From Deltaproteobacteria bacterium (GTDB taxonomy: Bacteria; Myxococcota_A; Polyangia; Polyangiales; Houyiibacteriaceae), in NCBI GenBank assembly GCA_019309605.1, contig JAFDFW010000042.1:1-11879 (forward strand): 11,879 bases of DNA, read 5' to 3'. The notes beneath the pieces are model-generated. The model saw only the letters and a list, made by a program, of their open reading frames with translations. It made no database searches and was not told the DNA's origin. Shown piece after piece: positions 1 through 7,009 of the stretch. Position 1 is the first letter of the stretch. Every line of letters starts with the position of its first letter. The position numbers were made by a program, and so were the translations under genes.

Positions 1-2309
1 CGGCGGCGGCGCGGAGGTTGTGGTTGGTGCTTCGGATGTCGGGGAGTGACCGGCGGCGGCCGAGCAGCGTGGTCACCAAGCCGTTTGCGCTTGCTTGCTC
101 GACGACTTCGTCGAGGAATGATTTGACGCCGGCGTACTGGTCGAAGAAGGCGTCGATGTAGCGCTTGGCCTCGCCCCGCTCGATCTTGAGATTTCGCGCG
201 AGGGCGAACTGGGTCTGGCCGTAGATGACGGCGAAGTTCACCGTCTTGGCCTGGCCGCGCATGCTCTTGGTGACTTCCTCGGGTTGGACGCCGAAGAGCG
301 CGCAGGCGGTCTGGACGTGGACGTCGTCGCCCCGCGAGAAGGCGTCGACCAGCGCCGGGTCTCGGCTGAGGTGTGCGAGCACCCTGAGCTCGATCTGGGA
401 GTAGTCGGCCGCAAGCATCGACCAGCCCTCCTCCGGCACGAAGGGTGGCGGCGACGATCTGGTTGTAGCGGGTGTGGATGCGGCCGGTGTCCGGGTTCAC
501 CTCTCGCGGTAAAGCGTCTAAATACGTGTTCTTGAGCTTGAAAACCGATCGGTATTCGAGGATCGCCTGCGGCAGTGGGTGCAGCAGGGCGAGCTCTTCG
601 AGGACTCCGTGGTCGGTCGAGCGGGCCGTCTTGGTCTTCTTGATGACCGGCAGGTCGAGCTCATCGAACAGGATGGTTTCGAGCTGCCTCGGAGAGGACA
701 CGTTGAACTCGTGACCGGCGAGATCGGTGCACTGGGCGTGGAGTCTTTCGAGCTCTGCGCTGGCCTCCGTCGAGAGCTCGGCAAGGGGCCCGGTGTCGAC
801 TCTGATCCCAGTGAGCTCCATCGTCGCCAGCACCCCGGCCAGCGGGAGCTCGACCTCGTAGAAGAGCCGCTCGAACTCCCCTTCGTGCATCCGTGGGGTC
901 AGGAGCTCGCTCAGTCGGAACGTGTAGTCCGCGCGCTCGTTGGCGTACGCGGCGACGGGCTCCACTTCGACCTCATCCCAGGCCAGCGCCTTCTTGCCCT
1001 TGCCTCGCACGGCTTCTTCTTCGCTCAGATCGCCATCCAGCTCCTGCCGCGCCACGTCTTCCAAGCGATGGGCATGGCGTGACGGGTCGAGAAGATAGCT
1101 CGCGAGGGACGGGTCGAAGCGAACGCCTCGAAGGGTCACGCCGCGCCGCGCCCAGAACACCTTCTCGCGTTTGGCGAGTGTGAGCTTCGGGATGAGCGAG
1201 TTCTCGAGCAGCGGCGTGAGGACGGGTCCGGCTTCATCCCAGTTCAGGTGATCGGGTGCACCGATGTAGCGATGCCCAAGCGGGATGTACGCGCTGAAGC
1301 CTTCCAGCCAGCTCATCGCCACGCCGGCGAGCTCCGCGCGCATCGGATCGTCAATGTCCATCACCGAATATAACGCAAAGCTACCTGTCTCGCGGATCGT
1401 GCTCGCGACTCTAGCGAGCCCCTCGGCGGTGGTGATCGTCTCGTAGCGCCCTTCGATCGTTGAAACGGATTCGTCCGGCGAAGCCGCCTGGAGTTGGGCG
1501 AGGATGCGTGTGAGCTCTAGCTCGCTGAAGAGCGCTCGAAGGGCGTTCGTGTCTCCGCCGCCGTAGGGGCGAGTTACGGCCTCGGCATCGATCGCGAGGT
1601 TCGCGCGGAGAGTGACGAGCTCCCGGGAGGCCAGTGCGTCCTCGCGGTGGTCGGTCAGCTTCGCCTTGAGCGCTTTGCGTGTGATGTTCTCGAGATTCTC
1701 GTAGATGCCTTCGAAGCTCCCGTACTCTTCGAGGAGCTTGGCTGCTGTCTTCTGTCCCACCGAGGGCACGCCCGGGACGTTGTCGGAGCTGTCGCCCATG
1801 AGCGCGAGCAGGTCACGGACTTGGCCCGGATCGACGCCGAGCTTCTCCCGCGTCTCTTCGGCGCCGAACACCTTGTTCCGCATGGTGTCGTACATGACGA
1901 CGTCGGGGCCGACGAGCTGGAGCTGTGTCACGAGGGTGGCGATGACGTCATCGGCCTCGAAGCCAGGTGCCTCGATGGGCGACATGCCCCAGGCCTCGAC
2001 CACCTCGCGGACGCGAAGCATCTGCTGCTTCAGATCGAGTGGCGCGGGGGGACGGTTCGCTTTGTAGTCTTCGAAGAGATCTTTGCGGAACGACCTCTCT
2101 CTCGAGTCCATCGCCACGATGAGCCGCTGGGGCTCGTGGTCCCGCAAGAGCTTGAGGAGCATGCTTGCGACCCCGGCGACGGCGTGGGTTGGCTCGCCTT
2201 TGCTGTTCGAAAGCGGCGGAAGCGCGTGGTAGGCGCGGAACACGTAGGAGCTGATGTCGATCACGTAGATCGTCTCTGGATCCCCTTTCTTGGGCAGCTT
2301 CTCCACCAT
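1..2309 (-). pseudogene. polA: DNA polymerase I (polA), partial at the window edge, with an internal deletion and a frameshift
   Basis: DNA polymerase I fills gaps and removes primers in replication and repair. From the ATG at 2309 the frame reads 622 codons that align with the family: a 5'-nuclease domain (residues 1-200: D18, the EADD block at 118-121, GDSSDN at 172-177), a 3'-5' exonuclease-like domain (about 300-470) and the start of the polymerase domain. After Q129 about 17 residues are absent, including the usual SxDKD motif. After VAAT (residues 619-622) the block that normally reads GRLSSSDPNLQNIP is absent and the frame changes near base 443. The polymerase then continues in another frame from 442 to the edge, with motif A (ADYSQIELR) and the O-helix motif (R, K, F and Y kept). 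The original frame has no stop before base 1. The exonuclease also lacks the Asp-x-Glu pair (Y314, V316). The gene may be a real pseudogene or an assembly error. The family call is near certain; the state of the gene is less so. Confidence 0.9.
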
Positions 2310-2317
2310 GCGTGGGC

Positions 2318-2346
2318 ACCATCCAACGCCCGAAACCGGCGGTCAA
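2318..2346 (-). promoter_or_regulatory. Possible polA promoter
   Basis: On the minus strand TTGACC (2346-2341) matches five of six bases of a sigma-70 -35 box. After 17 bases comes GATGGT (2323-2318), a weak -10. Transcription would begin near 2311, just before the ATG at 2309, so the message would be leaderless. There is no Shine-Dalgarno sequence before this ATG. The -10 match is poor, so this is tentative. Confidence 0.28.
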
Positions 2347-2362
2347 GGGGCGAAGCCCGGTT

Positions 2363-2389
2363 GCGTAGCGGCTTCGGCGCATGCTACGC
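2363..2389. repeat. Interrupted palindrome between divergent polA and ffh
   Basis: GCGTAGC (2363-2369) and its exact reverse complement GCTACGC (2383-2389) are separated by 13 bases. The arm centres are 20 bases apart, about two helical turns, the spacing of a dimeric repressor operator. It lies in the only shared upstream region of polA and ffh, and the right arm contains the best -10-like sequence for ffh (TGC followed by TACGCG, 2382-2390). It could instead form a hairpin in an ffh leader. Its function is inferred. Confidence 0.4.
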
Positions 2390-2422
2390 GCACGGGCCGC
2401 ACCACCCGGAACCGAACCCCGT

Positions 2423-4006
2423 ATGTTTGAGACGCTCACAAAGGGCTTTCGCAACGCCCGCAATCGCCTCTCCGGAGTCACCGAGCTCACCGAAGAGAAC
2501 ATCGATCAGGCGCTCCGTGACGTGCGCCTGTCGTTGCTCGAAGCGGACGTTGAGTTCGGGGTCACCAAAGCGTTCCTCGCGAGCGTGAAAGAGAAGGCGA
2601 TCGGCCAAGTCGTCGACACGACGGTCAAGTCCAAGAAGCGCAAAGCGAAGATCGGCCCGGCCGAGCGGTTTGTGAAGATCTGCCAGGACGAGCTCGAGTC
2701 GATGATGTCGTTCGAAGGCGAGCCCGTGGAGTTCGCCAAGATGCCGAAGCCGACCGGGATCATGATGGTCGGGCTTCAAGGGTCGGGTAAGACAACCACG
2801 TCGGCGAAGCTGGCGCGACTGCTCGAAAACACCAACGCGCGTAAGCCTCTCCTCGTGGCGGCCGATGTCGCGCGCCCCGGCGCCATCGAGCAGCTCCAGG
2901 TCCTCGGCGAGCAGATCAACGTGCCGGTGTTCTCGATCCCCGGTGGGCTGCCGCTCGAGATCTGCAAGCGCGGCCTGGCTCACGCCAAGAAGCTCAAGTG
3001 CGACACGGTCATCTACGACACTGCGGGCCGCCTCGCGATCGACGAAGTGCTCATGAAAGAGCTCGCCGACATTCGCACATCGGTCGAGCCGCAAAACGTG
3101 TTCCTCGTCGTCGACGCCATGATCGGCCAGGACTCGGTCAAGACGGCGAAGTCCTTCGATGAGCTGCTCGGGCTGAGCGGCGTGATCCTCACCAAGCTCG
3201 ACGGTGACGCGCGCGGCGGCGCGGCGATTTCGATCAAGAACGTCACCGGAAAGGCGGTGAAGTTCGTCGGTACCGGCGAGACCCTCGACCGGCTCGAAGA
3301 GTTCCGTGCGGAGGGCATGGCCAGCCGCATCCTCGGGATGGGCGACGTCGCCGGCCTGATGAAGGACTTCGAGGACGTCGTTGATGAAGAGAAGGCCGAG
3401 AAGGACGCCAAGCGCATGCTTCGCGGCCAGTTCACTCTCGATGATTTCCTCGAGCAGCTTCAGATGCTCCAAAACATGGGCCCGCTACAGGACCTGCTCG
3501 ACAAGGTTCCGTTCTTTGCGGACAGCGTCCCGGACGGCTTTCAAGTCGACGAGCGCGAAATCGGCCAGATCAAAGCCATCGTCAGCTCGATGACCCGTCA
3601 GGAGCGCGCCAAGGCCGAGCTTTTCCAGAAGCAACCGACCCGTCTTACCCGCGTCGCCAAGGGATCGGGCACGGCCGAGAAGCAGGTCGCCGAGATCCTC
3701 CAACGCTTCACGTTCATGAAGCAGATGATGGGCAGCATCGGATCGCAGGCTGGCATGCTCTCGAAGATCCCGGGCATGAAGCAGATGGCCTCGGCCAGTC
3801 GTCTTCGTGACGCGGTGAAGACCGGCGGCCTCGAAGGAAACCCGATGATGGCGAATCTGGCCGACTCCTTGCTCGAAGCGGCAGTGGCCGATCAAGGGGG
3901 CTTCGGCCCCGGGGCGGCTCAGGGGCCTCGCAAGGCCATCAACAAGGGCAAGGCGAAGTCCAAGCGAAAGATGCAGAAGAAGTCGCGCCGCAAATCGCGA
4001 CGGTGA
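2423..4006 (+). CDS. ffh: Signal recognition particle GTPase Ffh
   Basis: Ffh binds 4.5S RNA and signal peptides as they leave the ribosome and, with receptor FtsY, delivers nascent membrane and exported proteins to the translocon. The 527-residue protein has the helical N domain (1-90), the NG GTPase domain with P-loop GLQGSGKTT (117-125), DTAGR (199-203) and TKLDGD (257-262), the RILGMGD block (302-308), and a methionine-rich M domain (about 335-460) with the RNA-binding RVAKGSG stretch. A Lys/Arg-rich tail follows (about 503-527), making the protein longer than the roughly 450 residues usual for the family. The usual DVYRPAA motif reads DVARPGA. I chose the ATG at 2423, where family homology begins (MFETL). 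An in-frame ATG at 2381 would add 14 residues without homology. No good Shine-Dalgarno site is visible. The stop overlaps a possible GTG start of the next gene. Confidence 0.97.
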   Translation: MFETLTKGFRNARNRLSGVTELTEENIDQALRDVRLSLLEADVEFGVTKAFLASVKEKAIGQVVDTTVKSKKRKAKIGPAERFVKICQDELESMMSFEGEPVEFAKMPKPTGIMMVGLQGSGKTTTSAKLARLLENTNARKPLLVAADVARPGAIEQLQVLGEQINVPVFSIPGGLPLEICKRGLAHAKKLKCDTVIYDTAGRLAIDEVLMKELADIRTSVEPQNVFLVVDAMIGQDSVKTAKSFDELLGLSGVILTKLDGDARGGAAISIKNVTGKAVKFVGTGETLDRLEEFRAEGMASRILGMGDVAGLMKDFEDVVDEEKAEKDAKRMLRGQFTLDDFLEQLQMLQNMGPLQDLLDKVPFFADSVPDGFQVDEREIGQIKAIVSSMTRQERAKAELFQKQPTRLTRVAKGSGTAEKQVAEILQRFTFMKQMMGSIGSQAGMLSKIPGMKQMASASRLRDAVKTGGLEGNPMMANLADSLLEAAVADQGGFGPGAAQGPRKAINKGKAKSKRKMQKKSRRKSRR

Positions 4007-4017
4007 CTCCGAGCATC

Positions 4018-4884
4018 ATGAGCTTCACGCGCTGCGCCTTCTTTCTTCTCGCCGGTTGGATCGCAGCATGCACGACCGACGCGGAACCGTTGACGACCGG
4101 TGACGAAGCCGCCCGACGCAGTAAAAATGCCGTGCCCAAATTGGTGCTTGTTCAGACGGATCGGCCTCCGCGGCTCGACGGTTCGCTCGGCGATCCGGCT
4201 TGGAGCTTCGCAAACAGGACACGCGCATTCGTCGAAACACGCCACGGAGGGGTCGCGCCGGTTCAAGCGTCGGCCAAGCTCCTTTGGGATGAGCTCTACT
4301 TGTACGTCGGCGTCGAAGTGCACGATGCGCTGCTTCGCGCGAGCCACACTGAGCGCGACGATTACCTTTGGGAGCAGGACTGCGTCGAACTGATGATCGA
4401 TCCCAGCGGTGACGGGAAGAACTACTTCGAGATCCAGGTATCGCCGCGCGGCGTCGTATTCGACACGCGGTACGACTCCCGTCGCGTGCCGCAGCCGTTC
4501 GGCCATACCGATTGGGACAGCAAGGTCCGTCTCGGAGTCTCGGCCCGTGGCGATCTCGACGACCAAGAGGCAGACGCCGGATACACGGTCGAGATCGCCA
4601 TCCCGTGGCAGGCGTTCAGTCTCGATCGCAAGCCTATTGCTCCGCCCGCGATCGGAGACGAATGGCGTGCCAATCTCTACGTCATGGACCTGATCGAGGA
4701 CCAGCAGCAAGCGGCGGCGTGGTCACCTTTGGGAACTGGTGATTTCCATGTACCGCGTCGATTCGGTATCCTTGCCTTCGAGGGGCCAGCCGAGGACATG
4801 GTGGGGACGAACGAGCCATTACACATTTCGACGCCCAAGTCGCCGGGCGCGCAAACACTTGAATCTCCAGCGTCGCCTCACTAG
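4018..4884 (+). CDS. Lipoprotein with a CBM9-like (DOMON-type) domain
   Basis: The 288-residue product begins with a lipoprotein signal peptide: basic start, hydrophobic stretch, and lipobox IAAC with Cys18 as the lipidation site. A low-complexity linker (19-45) precedes a beta-rich domain (about 46-255) resembling carbohydrate-binding family 9 modules: PRLDGSLGDPAW near 51-62, a DELYLYVGVEVHD strand pair near 91-103, DCVELMIDP near 121-129, a YFEIQVSP strand, and the closing VEIAIPWQAF near 191-200. Such domains bind sugars or, in related DOMON proteins, heme or other ligands. The ligand cannot be told here. No catalytic domain is attached, so it probably acts as a binding or surface protein in the envelope. 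A GTG at 4003 overlapping the ffh stop would add five residues. The ATG at 4018 gives the cleaner signal peptide. Translation is probably coupled to ffh. Confidence 0.82.
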   Translation: MSFTRCAFFLLAGWIAACTTDAEPLTTGDEAARRSKNAVPKLVLVQTDRPPRLDGSLGDPAWSFANRTRAFVETRHGGVAPVQASAKLLWDELYLYVGVEVHDALLRASHTERDDYLWEQDCVELMIDPSGDGKNYFEIQVSPRGVVFDTRYDSRRVPQPFGHTDWDSKVRLGVSARGDLDDQEADAGYTVEIAIPWQAFSLDRKPIAPPAIGDEWRANLYVMDLIEDQQQAAAWSPLGTGDFHVPRRFGILAFEGPAEDMVGTNEPLHISTPKSPGAQTLESPASPH

Positions 4885-4914
4885 GATCCGTCGAGCCCGG
4901 ACGATTCGCACACG

Positions 4915-6591
4915 ATGCTCCGCACACGCCTCATCGCCGGTCGCACCTCAGGCTTGATCCTGAGCGCCGTCTTCGCCTCGATCGTGACTCTCGCGAGCCA
5001 GGTCGAAGTCGTTCTCGAGCCGCTCCGTGTCGATCCCGCGCGCCCAGCCGCCGTCACGCTTCGTATCCCGAGCAACTACTTGCCCAAGGAGTCGCTTCGA
5101 GCTCATCGTGGGTTGCCGCAGCCGCTCGTCGTCCCGCGCGGTGAGGTGGTGAACGACCCGGAGAGCCAGCGGCTGGTTCGAGCTTTCGAACGCGAGCGTC
5201 GCCCCCCAGCTCAACAGACACTGCTAGGCGTATGGATCAGCTACTTCCTCATCGCGTATATCTTCCTCGCATACCTGCGTCTGTTCACCGGGGGGCGAGG
5301 CGGTTTGCTCCGTACCGAGGCGGGCTTACTGGTGCTCGTTGGGGCGACCTGCCTTGCTGCGAAGCTGCTGTTGCTGTTTACGGGGCTCTCTCCGTTCATT
5401 CTGCCTTTGGCTACGGTGCCGCTATGGGCGGCCCTTTATTTCGATCGCGGGACGGCCACGGCTACGGGCCTCGTCATCTCGCTCGTCTGCGCTTCGTTCT
5501 TGCACTTCTCGATGCCTGTGGTGGTCGTTTACCTGGCCACCACCCTGGGCGTCGTGATCTTCTTCCATGACCGGAAGCACGCAACGCACATGCTCGTCGC
5601 TGGCACGGCCGCAGGGCTCTTTGCCGCCTTGGTGTTGATCAGCGTCGCGATGTCGGTTGGGAACGGCATTGACGTCATCGGCGACCTGGCGAAGCTCAAC
5701 GAGTCGCTTCTGCTGTCCACCATTGCGGGCGGCATGCTTTCTGGCGTGGTCGCAGTGCTGCTGCAGCGAGTCGCAACGGCTACCCTCGGCGTCGTCACGC
5801 GCGGCCGTCTGCAAGAGCTCACGGATGTCGACCACCCTCTCCTTCGAAAGATGGCGCGAGACGCGCCCGGTTCCTGGCAGCACGCCCGAGCCATGGCCAA
5901 CCTCGCCGAGGGAGCAGCGGCAGCAATCGGCGCGGACGCGTTGCTGACTCGGGTCGGCGCCTACTACCACGACCTCGGTAAGACGATTCAGCCGAAGTAC
6001 TTCGTCGAGAACCTTTCGCCCGGGGAGCCATCACCACACGGCGACCTGGAGCCCGACGTCAGTGCGGATGCGATCATGGCGCACGTCGTCGAGGGAGCAC
6101 GGATCCTTCGCGAGGGAGGCGTCCCGGAGCCGGTGGTCGAGTTCGCATACACGCACCATGGGACCAGCGTCATCGAGTACTTCTGGCACAAGTGCTTGGA
6201 GAACGGGAATGCGAAGGGGCTCTCCGATGCGGCGTTCCGCTACCCTGGGATGAGGCCTCGCACCAAAGAGACGGCGATCTTGATGCTCATCGATGCCATC
6301 GAGGCCGCCGCACGCACCGTCGACGAGCCCACGCGCGAGAAGTTCGAAACCGTCGTGCAGCGCGTGACGAACGTCAAGTTGCGGCAGGGCCAGCTCGACG
6401 TCTGCGGCTTGACGATGGAAGACATCCGCGTGCTTCAAAGCACGCTCACCGACACCCTCTGCAACGCCTACCACAACCGCATCAAGTACCCTTGGCAGGA
6501 CAAAGAAGCTGAAGGCGAGGCGCCGCTGCCGGTCCCGGGGGTGGCGACAGAGAGAGACGTCGCGCGAGAGCGAAGCCGTGAGTCAACCTAG
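4915..6591 (+). CDS. Membrane HD-domain phosphodiesterase, PgpH/YqfF type (7TM-HD)
   Basis: The family, known from Listeria PgpH, hydrolyses c-di-AMP with a cytoplasmic HD domain attached to a seven-helix membrane receptor. This 558-residue protein has an N-terminal helix (13-30), an extracytoplasmic segment of about 75 residues (31-105), then about seven hydrophobic helices (106-288). The HD domain (about 305-520) has H323, YHDLGK (H352, D353), H390, THHG (H414, H415) and D460 in LMLIDAIEAAAR, so the metal ligands appear complete. The family-typical segments YFVEN and FRYPGMRP are present. Family members usually run 700 or more residues because of a larger sensor ectodomain; here it is much reduced. 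The gene starts 30 bases after the lipoprotein gene and overlaps the next start, as expected for an operon. c-di-AMP as the substrate is inferred from the family; other dinucleotides are possible. Confidence 0.88.
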   Translation: MLRTRLIAGRTSGLILSAVFASIVTLASQVEVVLEPLRVDPARPAAVTLRIPSNYLPKESLRAHRGLPQPLVVPRGEVVNDPESQRLVRAFERERRPPAQQTLLGVWISYFLIAYIFLAYLRLFTGGRGGLLRTEAGLLVLVGATCLAAKLLLLFTGLSPFILPLATVPLWAALYFDRGTATATGLVISLVCASFLHFSMPVVVVYLATTLGVVIFFHDRKHATHMLVAGTAAGLFAALVLISVAMSVGNGIDVIGDLAKLNESLLLSTIAGGMLSGVVAVLLQRVATATLGVVTRGRLQELTDVDHPLLRKMARDAPGSWQHARAMANLAEGAAAAIGADALLTRVGAYYHDLGKTIQPKYFVENLSPGEPSPHGDLEPDVSADAIMAHVVEGARILREGGVPEPVVEFAYTHHGTSVIEYFWHKCLENGNAKGLSDAAFRYPGMRPRTKETAILMLIDAIEAAARTVDEPTREKFETVVQRVTNVKLRQGQLDVCGLTMEDIRVLQSTLTDTLCNAYHNRIKYPWQDKEAEGEAPLPVPGVATERDVARERSREST

Positions 6592-7009
6592 GCACGCCTG
6601 GGTCATCGGCCTCTTTTGTCTACTCGGTGGATGTGAGCAGCTAGGCAATCCGCAGCAGTTCGCGACGGGACCGACGCACTGGAGCGGCGACCAAGGCCAC
6701 CTCATTACGACGACGCGGTCGTTCCGAAACGAAAAGACCATCCTACGCCTGGTATCGGAGGGTTTGGATGACCTGGACCATGCCGACGCTTCGATCGGCC
6801 CCTCCCAAACCTTGACCCTCGTCTCGGTCGTCCCCCGCAAGCTCAGCCGAAAACGGCGCCGCGACGTGCAGCTCGTCACGAAGTTCGAGCTGGCCGACCG
6901 GGCCCCGATCGTGCGCCGATGGTCGGCACCTCCATCATCGCATCATTGGAACGCGGCGTTCGCGCTTCCTGAGCCCCCACGCGGAGCGGTCACCTCCGTG
7001 GCGCCATGA
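6578..7009 (+). CDS. Small putative lipoprotein of unknown function
   Basis: The 143-residue product has a lipoprotein signal peptide: MSQPRHAWVIG leading to lipobox LGGC with Cys19. The mature part (20-143) is hydrophilic with no cysteines or recognisable domain. It contains a strand-like TLTLVSVVPRKL segment, a basic patch KRRRD (about 92-96), and a proline-rich C-terminus. I do not recognise the family. The GTG start at 6578 lies inside the end of the HD phosphodiesterase gene (14 bases of overlap), which points to translational coupling. A weak GAG-containing stretch precedes it. The gene ends in a 20-base convergent overlap with the HD-GYP gene. The lipobox and placement support a real gene. 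The function is unknown. Confidence 0.7.
   Translation: MSQPRHAWVIGLFCLLGGCEQLGNPQQFATGPTHWSGDQGHLITTTRSFRNEKTILRLVSEGLDDLDHADASIGPSQTLTLVSVVPRKLSRKRRRDVQLVTKFELADRAPIVRRWSAPPSSHHWNAAFALPEPPRGAVTSVAP
6977..7001. terminator. Possible hairpin in the convergent gene overlap
   Basis: CCAC-GC-GGAG (6977-6986) can pair with CTCC-GTGG (6994-7001) to give an eight-pair stem with a two-base bulge and a seven-base loop. It sits where two convergent genes overlap and could slow polymerase from both sides. It has no T-run, so intrinsic termination is doubtful. Confidence 0.22.

Noticed and set aside
284..1183. Several short plus-strand frames over the first 1.2 kb
   Set aside because: They are antisense to PolA exonuclease and polymerase homology and show no domain.
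1647..2588. 313-codon plus-strand frame opposite polA
   Set aside because: It is antisense to clear PolA homology and its product resembles no family; GC-rich codon bias opens the opposite strand.
2384..3472. 362-codon minus-strand frame opposite ffh
   Set aside because: It is a mirror of the ffh coding sequence with no recognisable domain, so it was treated as a shadow.
3919..4710. 263-codon minus-strand frame opposite the CBM9-like lipoprotein
   Set aside because: The sense frame has a lipobox and a recognisable domain; the antisense frame has neither.
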